Positions 1 through 7,541 of a stretch of DNA of 64,000 nt are shown here, one piece after another (the first letter of the stretch is position 1; every line of letters starts with the position of its first letter). A program made the position numbers and the translations under genes. The notes under the pieces are model-generated. The model saw nothing but the letters and a program-made list of their open reading frames with translations, was not told the DNA's origin and did no database searches. Origin of the DNA: Anaerohalosphaera lusitana (GTDB lineage: Bacteria; Planctomycetota; Phycisphaerae; Sedimentisphaerales; Anaerohalosphaeraceae); assembly GCF_002007645.1 (NCBI RefSeq), contig NZ_CP019791.1, forward strand, positions 2,542,001 through 2,606,000, written 5' to 3'.

Positions 1-431
1 ATATTATGCCAACGTGTCTTGATATGGCCGGCGCGGACATACCGCCCGCACTGGACGGGATGAGCATGCTCAAGCTGGTGCGCGGCGAGACGGCTGACTG
101 GCGTGAGTATATCGATCTGGAGCACGATGTGTGTTACGCGGCGGAGAATCACTGGATCTCGCTGACGGACGGCCAGTTTAAGTACGTGTACTTCCTGTAT
201 GACGGCAGTGAACAGTTGTTCGATATGCGGCAGGGACGCGGCGAGCTCGAGGATCTGGCGGGTAAGACCGAATGGGCGAGTACGCTGGAGATGTGGCGTA
301 ACCGTCTGATCCAACACGTTAGTGAGCGCGGCAGTCAATATGTGCAGAACGGGCAGCTTCAGGTGTGGGGCTCGACGCGGAAGCTGTATTCGCCTTACTA
401 TAACAATTTATATGATCCATGGCAGGCATAA
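1..431 (+). CDS. Sulfatase, C-terminal part (cut by window start)
   Basis: The reading frame is open to the left edge, so only about the last 142 codons of a longer gene are seen. The residues resemble the C-terminal subdomain of arylsulfatase-type enzymes: a 'PTCLDMAGADIP' segment followed by 'LDGMSMLKL', then a beta-rich region with 'GQFKYVYFLYDGSEQLFD' and a 'DLAGKTEW' segment. Sulfatases of this family use a formylglycine in the N-terminal domain, which lies outside the window. The anaerobic maturase at 12264-13406 could install that residue. The substrate is probably a sulfated polysaccharide, given the glycosidase and pseudopilin nearby, but this cannot be read from the fragment. The ATG at position 6 is internal, not a start. 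Confidence 0.82.
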   Translation, partial: IMPTCLDMAGADIPPALDGMSMLKLVRGETADWREYIDLEHDVCYAAENHWISLTDGQFKYVYFLYDGSEQLFDMRQGRGELEDLAGKTEWASTLEMWRNRLIQHVSERGSQYVQNGQLQVWGSTRKLYSPYYNNLYDPWQA

Positions 432-454
432 ACAATTTTGAATGGAGACAAAAA

Positions 455-1249
455 ATGAAGAAACGGGGATTCACCTTAATAGAGCTGCTGGTAGTTATTT
501 CGATAATCGCGCTTTTGCTGGCGATTATGATGCCGGCGCTGGGTATGGTCAAGGAAAAGGCGCGGGCGGTCGTTTGCAGGTCCAATATGAAGCAGTGGGG
601 TCTGTGCGTGGCGCTGTATGCGCAGAATAACAATGGCAAGCTGCAGGATGGCCGAACGGGTTATGAAGAAGGCGGAGAGGGGGCTTCCGTTTGGTATCAC
701 GCATATCGGGACTACTACAACGATCCGGACATAAGGTTTTGTCCGTCTGCGAAGAAGCTGGGTAAAGTTCCGCACGGTAATGCGGGGATAGGCTACTGGG
801 GCGGCAAGTATGAGGCCTGGAGCCTGAACAATGCTACAGATGACAGCGGCAGCATTGCTATGAACAGTTGGGCGATGAGTCCTACTTATGGAGATACTTC
901 GTACTACTGGAAGAAGTTCCATTGCAAGGGTGCAAAGGATGTTCCGGTTTTCGTTGACGGGCTGTGGCGGTCGCTTAACCCAAAGAACATAGACACTGCA
1001 CCGGCAAGTGACGGTGCGTTGCCCCCGGCCGCATGGCAGGACAGCATGTGGCGTGTGGCTCTGGACAGGCACGATGGTGCGGTCAATGTAGCGTTTATGG
1101 ACGGTTCGGTCAGTAAGGTGGATATCAAGGAGCTATGGTCGCTGAAGTGGAGCCGGGTGTGGGATACGGATGAAGGTCCAAACGGAGGCTGGCCGGAGTG
1201 GATGGACAAGTTCAAAGATTATGATTATCCCGGCTTGCGTGATGATTGA
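455..1249 (+). CDS. Pseudopilin-type protein with prepilin N-terminal cleavage/methylation domain
   Basis: 264 residues. The N-terminus MKKRGFTLIELLVV is a textbook type IV prepilin leader: short basic leader, Gly before the cleavage point, Phe+1 and Glu+5, then a hydrophobic helix to about residue 32. The C-terminal part carries 'RHDGAVNVAFMDGSV', the H-x9-DG signature common in the large planctomycete pseudopilin-like families. The start at 455 is preferred over an in-frame ATG at 419, because a GGAG ribosome site lies 7 bases before 455 and the 419 start would overlap the sulfatase. It follows the sulfatase by 23 bases and is probably cotranscribed. The mature protein is probably envelope-attached or exported through a type II/IV pilus-like machine. 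A specific function is unknown. Confidence 0.88.
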   Translation: MKKRGFTLIELLVVISIIALLLAIMMPALGMVKEKARAVVCRSNMKQWGLCVALYAQNNNGKLQDGRTGYEEGGEGASVWYHAYRDYYNDPDIRFCPSAKKLGKVPHGNAGIGYWGGKYEAWSLNNATDDSGSIAMNSWAMSPTYGDTSYYWKKFHCKGAKDVPVFVDGLWRSLNPKNIDTAPASDGALPPAAWQDSMWRVALDRHDGAVNVAFMDGSVSKVDIKELWSLKWSRVWDTDEGPNGGWPEWMDKFKDYDYPGLRDD

Positions 1250-1300
1250 TCAGCCGGCAGAGGCTGTGTGAAAGCCGAGACCGCATTATTATAATTGAGA

Positions 1301-1343
1301 AGGGCAGTGCAAGATCGAATGTGACCATGCACTGCCCTTTTTT
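1301..1343 (+). terminator. Rho-independent terminator after the sulfatase-pseudopilin unit
   Basis: A perfect 11-bp stem (1301-1311 with 1328-1338, arm AGGGCAGTGCA) encloses a 16-base loop and is followed by a run of six T. It lies between convergent genes and is clearly strongest for the plus strand. Confidence 0.9.
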
Positions 1344-1364
1344 GTTGACCTGGTTTGGCCCGTC

Positions 1365-1886
1365 TTATGCGTAGCGGTTTTTTATGATCTTCGAGAAGTC
1401 GAGCTCGTCTTTGGATTTGGGCTCGCGGTGTTCGTCGGGGTAGCCGATCGCGATGACGGACTCGACAGCGGTGTTCTCGGGGGCGTTGAGCAGTTCGCGG
1501 ACATATTCATCGCTTGTTCGGCCCGTGGGGGATTTGCGGTTGCGTATCTGTACCCAGCAGGAGCCGAGCCCGAGGCTCTGGGCGGTTAGTTGGATAAGGA
1601 TCGAAGCGATGGAGCAGTCTTCAACCCAGACATCGGATTTGGTGGTGTCGGCGAGGACGACGACGGCAAAGGGGGCGTGGAGCATGAAGTTCGAGCCGTG
1701 GGTTTTGGACTCTGCGAGCTTGGTGATCAGTTCGGGATCATCAACAAAGACGAACTGCCAGGGATCGAAATTGCGGGAGGAGGGACTGCGAAGAGCTGCC
1801 TCTTTGAGCAGCTCCACTTTGTCGGGCTCGACCTTTTTGTCGGTGAATTTTCGGATGCTGCGACGATTGCGTAGAAGCTCGATCAT
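1365..1886 (-). CDS. Nitroreductase family protein
   Basis: 173 residues, a compact FMN-dependent nitroreductase. The N-terminal 'RRSIRKFTDKKV' is the FMN-phosphate-binding start of the family. 'RSPSSRNFDPWQFVFVDD' follows and 'GLGSCWVQIR' is the mid-protein family motif. Such enzymes use NAD(P)H to reduce nitro groups, quinones or flavins in the cytoplasm; the natural substrate is not predictable. It is a single gene, convergent with the pseudopilin. The start has an AAGGAAA-type ribosome site a few bases upstream. Confidence 0.85.
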   Translation of the reverse strand: MIELLRNRRSIRKFTDKKVEPDKVELLKEAALRSPSSRNFDPWQFVFVDDPELITKLAESKTHGSNFMLHAPFAVVVLADTTKSDVWVEDCSIASILIQLTAQSLGLGSCWVQIRNRKSPTGRTSDEYVRELLNAPENTAVESVIAIGYPDEHREPKSKDELDFSKIIKNRYA

Positions 1887-2020
1887 TATGTATTCCTTTC
1901 CTTAAAAGCAAAATTCAAGTTTATTGTAGCATGAGACGGCATTTCTGACCAGTTGCTTTTGGCGGTTACGATGTTTCAGTTATAGGGGATTCATCGTGTA
2001 AGGATTGTTCGAGAAAGTAT

Positions 2021-2050
2021 TTGACAAGCAGGTATGAGTGTGTCTATAAT
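2021..2050 (+). promoter_or_regulatory. Promoter of tRNA-Gly
   Basis: TTGACA at 2021-2026 and TATAAT at 2045-2050 with an 18-base spacer: both boxes are perfect sigma-70 consensus. The tRNA begins 14 bases after the -10 box. Confidence 0.85.
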
Positions 2051-2064
2051 TCGCACCTCACCCA

Positions 2065-2135
2065 GCGGGTGTAGCTTAGTGGTAAAGCGCCAGCTTCCCA
2101 AGCTGGATACCAGGGTTCGATTCCCTGTACCCGCA
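2065..2135 (+). tRNA. tRNA-Gly (anticodon CCC)
   Basis: A full cloverleaf can be drawn. The acceptor arm GCGGGTG (2065-2071) pairs with 2128-2134 with one G-U, and the discriminator is A2135. The anticodon stem CCAGC/GCTGG encloses loop TTCCCAA, giving anticodon CCC (GGG codons, Gly). The T-arm is CAGGG-TTCGATT-CCCTG. CCA is not encoded, so CCA-adding enzyme is needed. No terminator is visible before the GH27 gene 75 bases downstream. Confidence 0.95.
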
Positions 2136-2210
2136 TTCTTCCCGGTTTTTCGCTTGCTGTGTGTGTTCGCGCGCGGACATTTTATAACATTAGCTTCTGA
2201 AAGGGTGTGT

Positions 2211-3428
2211 ATGAGGATCTTCGAGGTTGTTTGCTTGAGTTTCGCTGCGTTTTTGTTTGCGGGTTGCGGCGGGTCGGCCAGGCCCGAGACTCCGATAATG
2301 GGCTGGAGCAGTTGGAACAGCTACCGCATAAATATCAATGAGGAGCTGATAAAGGCCCAGGCGGACTCGATGGTTTCCAGCGGGATGGCTGATGCGGGGT
2401 ATGAGTATGTCAATATAGATGACGGCTATTTTGGGGGCCGTGATGAGGATGGAAAGCTGTTTTCGCATCCTGAGAAGTTTCCCAACGGCATGAAAGCGGT
2501 TGCGGACTATATACACTCAAAGGGGCTCAAAGCTGGGATATACAGCGATGCGGGGAAGGATACTTGTGCGAGCAAGTGGGATAACGATCCGAAGGGGTAC
2601 GGCGTGGGGCTTTACGGCCATACGGAGCAGGACCTGCGTTTGATGCTCGAGGAGTGGGGCTATGATTTTATGAAGGTTGACTGGTGCGGGGGCGAATGGC
2701 TTGGGCTCGATGAACCGTCCCGTTATACGGAGATAGGTGAGACGATACGCTCGATCCGTGAGGACGTGGTTTACAATGTTTGCAGGTGGCAGTTTCCGGG
2801 GGAATGGTTTATCGATGTAGCGGATTCATGGAGAATTTCGGGTGATATTCAGGCCGACTTTGGGTCGATCACCAGGATCATTGATCTGAATGCAGATCTG
2901 TGGAAGTATGCCGGGCCGGGCCACGTGAATGATATGGATATGCTGCAGGTGGGCAGGGGGATGAGCTATGAGGAGGACAAGGCGCATTTTTCAATGTGGT
3001 GCATGATGGCGTCGCCGCTGCTGGCGGGTAATGATCTGCGATCGATGACGGAAGAGACGGTGGAGATACTGACGAATGCGGAGATGATCGCGATAAATCA
3101 GGATCCGCTGGTGTACCAGGCGAGAAGGCTGAGGGACGATGGTGAATATGAGTTGTGGGCGCGGCCGTTGGGTGCTGTGGACAGCGGGGTGGTTGCGGTT
3201 GCATTGCTGAACCGTTCGAAAGCTGAGGCTGTGATCGGCTTCGAGCCCGCGGAGGTTGGGCTTGCTGATACAGGGTATACCGTTCGTGATGTTTGGGCTC
3301 ATAAGTTTATCAAGGTTGATGATGAGTCAGGGCTTGAATTTGCGGTGCCCGCGCATGGGGTTGTAGTCCTGACACTGAAGGGTAAGGCGGCTGAGGATAA
3401 TCCGTTTTCGCCTGATGAGCGGATTTGA
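2211..3428 (+). CDS. Alpha-galactosidase-like glycoside hydrolase family 27, lipoprotein
   Basis: 405 residues. Residues 1-19 form a lipoprotein signal with lipobox FAGC (Cys19), so the enzyme is probably anchored in a membrane facing the periplasm or outside. 'GWSSWNSY' (31-38) opens the GH27 (beta/alpha)8 barrel. 'GIYSDAG' (109-115) and 'YDFMKVDWC' (151-159) follow, the latter with catalytic nucleophile Asp157. Asp212 in 'RISGDI' fits the acid/base. A beta-sandwich tail follows the barrel. The family removes terminal alpha-galactose (or alpha-N-acetylgalactosamine) from oligosaccharides. An in-frame start further upstream would run through the tRNA, so ATG 2211 is chosen. Confidence 0.9.
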   Translation: MRIFEVVCLSFAAFLFAGCGGSARPETPIMGWSSWNSYRININEELIKAQADSMVSSGMADAGYEYVNIDDGYFGGRDEDGKLFSHPEKFPNGMKAVADYIHSKGLKAGIYSDAGKDTCASKWDNDPKGYGVGLYGHTEQDLRLMLEEWGYDFMKVDWCGGEWLGLDEPSRYTEIGETIRSIREDVVYNVCRWQFPGEWFIDVADSWRISGDIQADFGSITRIIDLNADLWKYAGPGHVNDMDMLQVGRGMSYEEDKAHFSMWCMMASPLLAGNDLRSMTEETVEILTNAEMIAINQDPLVYQARRLRDDGEYELWARPLGAVDSGVVAVALLNRSKAEAVIGFEPAEVGLADTGYTVRDVWAHKFIKVDDESGLEFAVPAHGVVVLTLKGKAAEDNPFSPDERI

Positions 3429-3433
3429 GTGGA

Positions 3434-3471
3434 CAAAAATAACCCCCGGGGAAGGAGGAACCCCGAGGGTT
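3434..3471 (-). terminator. Terminator of adhE
   Basis: The hairpin 3441-3451/3461-3471 (arms AACCC-C-CGGGG and CCCCG-A-GGGTT, one mismatch, 9-base loop) is followed on the minus strand by a T-rich run (3440-3435). It sits 36 bases past the adhE stop codon. Confidence 0.8.
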
Positions 3472-3506
3472 TGGAGGAGGAGGAGGTAAATGTGTGGTTT
3501 TAGTTG

Positions 3507-6149
3507 CTATTTATACGCCTTAACATAGATTTCCTTGATCTCGCTCAGGAGAGGATATCTCGGGTTCGTGCCGGTGCACTGGTCGTCGAAGGCCTGTTCC
3601 GTGAGGTCCTCTAGCTTGCCGTAGAAATCCTTTTCGGTCACGCCTGCGTCCTTGATGGTGGTCGGCACGTCGAGTTCGGCGCTGAGCCTGGTCAGGGCTT
3701 CGATCAGCTTTTCGACCTTTTCTTCGTTCCTGCTGCCGCCCAGACCGAGGTAGTCGGCTACTCGTGCGTAAACCTTGTTGCTCACCGGGTGCGTGTACTG
3801 CGAGAAGATACCCTGCTTACGCGGCTTGTCGGTCGCGTTGTATCTGACGATGTGCGGTATCAGGATCGCGTTCGCAACGCCGTGCGGGATGTGGAACGCG
3901 GAACCGAGCTTGTGCGCCATCGAGTGGCACAGACCGAGGAACGCGTTGGCGAATGCCATACCAGCCATCGTCGCGGCGTAGTGCACCTTTTCGCGTGCCT
4001 TCACGTTGTTCGCACCGTCCCTGTAGGAAGCGGGCAGGTAGTCGAACAGCAGCTTCAGCGATTCCATCGCGATGCCGTTGGTGTAGTCCGTGGCCGTTGT
4101 CGCCGCCAGTGCTTCGAGTGCGTGCGTTACCGCGTCCAGGCCCGACGCTGCTGTCAAAGATGCGGGCATCGAGAGTACCAGGTCCGGATCAACGATCGCC
4201 ATGTCGGGCGTCAGTTCGTAATCGGCGATCGGGTATTTCACGCCTTCCATGTCATCGGTGATGACCGCGAAGGGCGTTACCTCAGAGCCCGTGCCGGATG
4301 TGGTCGGGATAGCTACCATTGTCGCCTTCTTGCCGAGCTCGGGGAACTTGCAGACACGCTTGCGGATGTCCATGAACCGCATCGCGAGATCCTCGAAGCG
4401 AGACTCGGGGTGCTCGTACATCAGCCACATGATCTTTGCCGCGTCGATGGGCGAACCGCCGCCGAGTGCGATGACAGTGTCGGGCTTGAACGTGTTCATC
4501 GCGGCAAGGCCCTTGTCGACCGTCGTCAGATCCGGGTCCGGGTTGACGTCGGCGAAGACCTGGCTTTCGATGCCGATCGAGTCGAGTACCTCGGTGACCT
4601 TTCTCGTGTAGCCGAGCTCGAAGAGCGGCTTGTCGGTTACGATGAAGGCACGCTTGCGGCCGTAGAGTTCCTTGAGCGAATCAGCCAGGCAGCCTCGCTT
4701 GAAGTATACTTTGGGCGGAACGCGGAACCACTGCATGTTTTCGCGGCGTTCTGCGACGGTTTTTACATTGAGCAGGTGCTGTACGCTGACGTTCTCACTT
4801 ACGCTGTTGCCGCCCCATGTGCCGCAGCCGAGCGTGAGAGACGGGTCGACCTTGAAGTTGTAGATGTCGCCGATCGCGCCCTGCGAGCTGGGCATGTTGA
4901 TCAGTGTTCGGCCGGTAGACATGCGTGCGCTGAATGCCGCGATGCGCTCGTCGTTGTCGGGGTTAGTATAGAGGACAGATGTGTGTCCCATGCCGGCGAA
5001 TTCGACGAGATCGACGGCTTTGTCTACTGCTGCGGCAAAGTCCGAAACCTTGTACAATGCGAGGACCGGAGAGAGCTTCTCGATGCTGAACGGCTCATCT
5101 GTGCCGACCTTCGTGACCTCGGCGATAAGAACCTTTGTGTCTTCACGAACGTCGAAGTTTGCGGCCTGTGCGATCTTGTATGCAGGCTGGCCGACGATAG
5201 CAGCGTTGAGCTTGCCGTCCTTTACGATTGTGCCGGCGAGCTTCTTTTTCTGCGTATCGTTGAGGATCAGTGCGCCCCGCTTTGCGAATTCAGCCTTTAC
5301 CGCGTTGTAGACCTCATCAGCGACGATCACAGACTGCTCGGATGCGCAGATCAGGCCGTTGTCGAAAGTCTTGCTGACCAGGATAGAGCTTACAGCATTT
5401 TCGATGTCTGCGGTTTCGTCGATGATAGCGGGCGTATTGCCGCTGCCTACACCGATTGCGGGTCGGCCTGAAGAGTATGCGGCCTTTACCATACCCGGTC
5501 CGCCTGTCGCGAGGATCAATGCGGTGTCGCGGTGCTTCATGAGATGGCTGGTGCCGTCGAGAGACGGTTCTTCGATCCAGCCAACTATTCCTTCGGGTGC
5601 TCCGGCCTTTACGGCGGCGTCGTAGACGATCTTCGCTGCTTCGACGGTGCATTTCTTGGCACGGGGGTGCGGCGCGAAGATGATCGCGTTGCGGGTTTTC
5701 AGCGCGAGCAGGGCCTTGAAGATCGCGGTCGAAGTCGGGTTTGTGGTCGGGATGATGCCCGCGATCACTCCGACAGGCTCGGCGACCTTGCGAACGCCCA
5801 TCGCTGTGTCGTGTTCAATCACGCCGCAGGTTTTTGCGTCGCGGAATTTGTTGTAGACGAATTCAGATGCAAAGTGATTTTTGACGACCTTATCTTCAAC
5901 GATCCCCATGCCTGTCTCGGCGGCGGCGTGTTTTGCCAGGGAGATCCGTGCGCTGTTTGCAGCCATTGCAGCACGGAAGAAGATCTCGTCGACCTGCTCC
6001 TGCGAGAATGAAGCGTACTTGTACTGGGCGATCTTGGCCCGGTTGATGATGCCGTCCAGTTGCTCCAGGGGGTCGATCCGGTTTTGTTCTTTGCGGTCCG
6101 CCACAGCGACCTGTCCGTTCGCGTTGTTCTTTCTTGTTTTGTCGTTCAT
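3507..6149 (-). CDS. adhE: Bifunctional acetaldehyde-CoA/alcohol dehydrogenase AdhE
   Basis: 880 residues, normal for AdhE. The N-terminal half is a CoA-acylating aldehyde dehydrogenase, with the catalytic Cys in 'NGLICASEQSV'. The C-terminal half is an iron-dependent alcohol dehydrogenase, with the metal/NAD motifs 'GGGSPIDAAK' and 'CHSMAHKLGSAFHIPHG'. It converts acetyl-CoA to acetaldehyde and then ethanol, oxidising two NADH; homologues form cytoplasmic spirosomes. The start ATG 6149 has a GGGAG ribosome site; a longer in-frame version (to 6251) lacks one and would start in the regulatory region. It is divergent from rex. The shared intergenic region holds two Rex-like operators, so NADH-responsive repression is likely. 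Confidence 0.97.
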   Translation of the reverse strand: MNDKTRKNNANGQVAVADRKEQNRIDPLEQLDGIINRAKIAQYKYASFSQEQVDEIFFRAAMAANSARISLAKHAAAETGMGIVEDKVVKNHFASEFVYNKFRDAKTCGVIEHDTAMGVRKVAEPVGVIAGIIPTTNPTSTAIFKALLALKTRNAIIFAPHPRAKKCTVEAAKIVYDAAVKAGAPEGIVGWIEEPSLDGTSHLMKHRDTALILATGGPGMVKAAYSSGRPAIGVGSGNTPAIIDETADIENAVSSILVSKTFDNGLICASEQSVIVADEVYNAVKAEFAKRGALILNDTQKKKLAGTIVKDGKLNAAIVGQPAYKIAQAANFDVREDTKVLIAEVTKVGTDEPFSIEKLSPVLALYKVSDFAAAVDKAVDLVEFAGMGHTSVLYTNPDNDERIAAFSARMSTGRTLINMPSSQGAIGDIYNFKVDPSLTLGCGTWGGNSVSENVSVQHLLNVKTVAERRENMQWFRVPPKVYFKRGCLADSLKELYGRKRAFIVTDKPLFELGYTRKVTEVLDSIGIESQVFADVNPDPDLTTVDKGLAAMNTFKPDTVIALGGGSPIDAAKIMWLMYEHPESRFEDLAMRFMDIRKRVCKFPELGKKATMVAIPTTSGTGSEVTPFAVITDDMEGVKYPIADYELTPDMAIVDPDLVLSMPASLTAASGLDAVTHALEALAATTATDYTNGIAMESLKLLFDYLPASYRDGANNVKAREKVHYAATMAGMAFANAFLGLCHSMAHKLGSAFHIPHGVANAILIPHIVRYNATDKPRKQGIFSQYTHPVSNKVYARVADYLGLGGSRNEEKVEKLIEALTRLSAELDVPTTIKDAGVTEKDFYGKLEDLTEQAFDDQCTGTNPRYPLLSEIKEIYVKAYK

Positions 6150-6203
6150 CTTAATCTCCCTTTTGTAATACTTGCTTTGTTTCGTGTCGAGCAGTGGTCG
6201 GGC

Positions 6204-6239
6204 GCTCGATACTTTATGCTCGATATTTATTGCTCGATA
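6204..6239. repeat. Three exact GCTCGATA repeats at a 14-bp period in the adhE leader
   Basis: GCTCGATA occurs at 6204-6211, 6218-6225 and 6232-6239, each start exactly 14 bases after the last. An inverted copy of its core, TCGAGC, lies at 6187-6192 and could pair with the first repeat. The block lies between the candidate adhE promoter and the adhE start codon, so it is probably in the 5' leader. Its role is unknown. Confidence 0.75.
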
Positions 6240-6241
6240 TA

Positions 6242-6270
6242 CAATTATCAAACTCTAGGCGTTTGTTCAA
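6242..6270 (-). promoter_or_regulatory. Candidate adhE promoter
   Basis: Minus strand: TTGAAC (6270-6265), 17-base spacer, TAATTG (6247-6242). GATAAT overlaps with shorter spacing. This gives a leader of roughly 85 bases. The -10 is imperfect, so the exact promoter is uncertain. Confidence 0.45.
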
Positions 6271-6366
6271 GTGTTTTTCTTGAGATTTGGCGGTCAAGAT
6301 GCCGCATAGATCGCGGTAAGGCTGCGTAAGTGTTGTCTTAAAAACCACTTATAGTCAAGCAAGTTG

Positions 6367-6384
6367 TTATGAAAAAAATCACAA
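6367..6384. promoter_or_regulatory. Rex-like operator 1
   Basis: The 18-mer TTATGAAAAAAATCACAA matches the known Rex consensus TTGTGAAnnnnTTCACAA at 12 of 14 fixed positions. It lies between divergent adhE and rex. Confidence 0.65.
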
Positions 6385-6407
6385 AAACATCTACGTGCCC
6401 CGGCTTA

Positions 6408-6425
6408 TTGTTCCGGTATTCACAA
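6408..6425. promoter_or_regulatory. Rex-like operator 2
   Basis: TTGTTCCGGTATTCACAA matches the Rex consensus at 11 of 14 fixed positions. The right half-site is perfect, and outer bases extend the dyad (TTATTGT/ACAATAA, 6405-6428). It is centred 41 bp from operator 1, close to four helical turns, so two Rex dimers would sit on the same DNA face. Confidence 0.6.
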
Positions 6426-6462
6426 TAATTTGCTAAAATCTGCTGGAATCGGCCGAAAAGTA

Positions 6463-6491
6463 TTGCACAAGAGACTGGTTTTATGCATAAT
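6463..6491 (+). promoter_or_regulatory. Candidate rex operon promoter
   Basis: TTGCAC (6463-6468), 17-base spacer, CATAAT (6486-6491). It lies just downstream of the two Rex-like operators and about 50 bases before the rex start, consistent with autoregulation. Confidence 0.55.
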
Positions 6492-6540
6492 ATACATGGA
6501 TTCGATAAAAGTTTACCGAACTGTCATGTTGGAGAGAGAA

Positions 6541-7191
6541 ATGAGCCAGGACAAGCCAGTGTCAGTATCGCACCCTACGATAAGGCGATTGCCCGCGTAC
6601 CTGAATATTCTGCGTAAGGCACAGGACGAAAACAAGACACACATCAGCAGCACCTTCATAGCCGATAAGCTCGGGTACGAGCCAATACAGGTTCGCAAGG
6701 ATCTGGCGGGTCTGGGAATAACGGGCCAGGCCGGTGTCGGTTTCGATGCAGCAGAACTGATCGATGCGATCCTTGGATTTCTCGGCTGGGACAATGCGAC
6801 GGACGCTTATCTGATCGGTGCGGGTAACCTGGGGTCGGCCCTGGCGGGATACAAGGGCTTCAAAGATTATAATTTGAATATTCTTGCCTGTTTCGACAGC
6901 GATCTGAGAAAGGTCGGCACTGAAATACACGGCAAGAAAGTCTTCGGCATGGAACGTCTGGCTGAACTGATAGAACGGACGGGCGTAAACATTGCGATAC
7001 TCACTCTACCCGACAAAGCGGCCCAGGAAATTACGGACAAGATCGTTGAGGCAGGGATAAGAGCGATATGGAACTTCACGACGGTCAAGCTGGATGTACC
7101 CGATGGAGTTATCGTCGAGCGGGTGGACCTTGCGGCAAGTTTGGCGCTGCTTTCCAGGAGGACGGCAGAGGCAATGAAGAACGATAAATGA
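6541..7191 (+). CDS. rex: Redox-sensing transcriptional repressor Rex
   Basis: 216 residues. The N-terminal winged helix (about 1-80) includes 'RRLPAYLNIL' and 'IQVRKDLA', typical of Rex. The NAD(H)-binding Rossmann domain follows with 'LIGAGNLGSAL' and 'IAILTLPDKAAQ'. The C-terminal swapped helix contains 'SLALLSRR'. Rex dimers bind operators when NADH/NAD is low and release at high NADH, derepressing fermentation genes. ATG 6541 is chosen over an upstream in-frame start because GGAGAG lies at the right distance. The stop overlaps a possible start of the next gene, so it heads the hydrogenase operon. Confidence 0.95.
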   Translation: MSQDKPVSVSHPTIRRLPAYLNILRKAQDENKTHISSTFIADKLGYEPIQVRKDLAGLGITGQAGVGFDAAELIDAILGFLGWDNATDAYLIGAGNLGSALAGYKGFKDYNLNILACFDSDLRKVGTEIHGKKVFGMERLAELIERTGVNIAILTLPDKAAQEITDKIVEAGIRAIWNFTTVKLDVPDGVIVERVDLAASLALLSRRTAEAMKNDK

Positions 7192-7211
7192 ACTGTTTAA
7201 CAGGAGTCAAT

Positions 7212-7472
7212 ATGTTCCGCCGAAAGAAAAAACTGGAGATCACGATCTGCATGGGCAGCAGTTGTTTTTCACGAGGGAGCAGGGATTCTCTTGAGGTGCT
7301 TCAGAAATACCTCGAGGAAGAGGGGCTGGAAGAAAAGGTAGACTTGCGTGGGGCACTTTGCATGGGCAACTGCAAGAAGGGGCCCAACATGGTGGTGAGT
7401 GACGAAGAATATGAAAACGTTACGCCTGGAACGGTGGTCGATATAGTCAAGCATCATCTGGAACGCAAGTAA
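7212..7472 (+). CDS. Thioredoxin-fold [2Fe-2S] ferredoxin, NuoE/HydC-like (first copy)
   Basis: 86 residues. The cluster motif is split as C-x4-C ('CMGSSC') near residue 14 and C-x3-C ('CMGNC') near residue 52, as in NuoE/HoxE/HydC-type thioredoxin-like ferredoxins. It lacks the N-terminal helical domain of full NuoE. The ATG at 7212 has a GGAG site 5 bases upstream, better than the in-frame ATG at 7188. It lies between rex and the sensory hydrogenase and probably passes electrons to or from that protein. A paralogue at 10461 precedes the second hydrogenase. Confidence 0.85.
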   Translation: MFRRKKKLEITICMGSSCFSRGSRDSLEVLQKYLEEEGLEEKVDLRGALCMGNCKKGPNMVVSDEEYENVTPGTVVDIVKHHLERK

Positions 7473-7541
7473 GCAGGTGATAAGTGAATTTATGAACTGA
7501 CAGGCAAACAGAGCATGAGTACCTTTCCGCAGGAGAAGAGC

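Noticed and set aside
2065-2135. tRNA-Gly as an integration site
   Set aside because: No integrase gene or repeated tRNA 3' end was seen nearby.
2034-2210. Extended N-terminus for the GH27 gene
   Set aside because: The extension would be translated through tRNA-Gly; the lipoprotein signal starts exactly at ATG 2211.
3789-5471. 560-codon plus-strand open frame opposite adhE
   Set aside because: It lies wholly antisense to a clear AdhE, has no ribosome site or family motifs, and its Arg/Cys/Asp-rich composition is that of a frame shadowing biased codons.
6204-6239. Triple repeat as a mini CRISPR array
   Set aside because: Units are 8 bp with 6-bp gaps, far too short for repeats and spacers, and no cas genes are present.
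6661-6668. GCCGATAA, matching the -10 box of sigma-28 promoters
   Set aside because: Inside the rex coding region, with no TAAA box 15 bases upstream; chance match.
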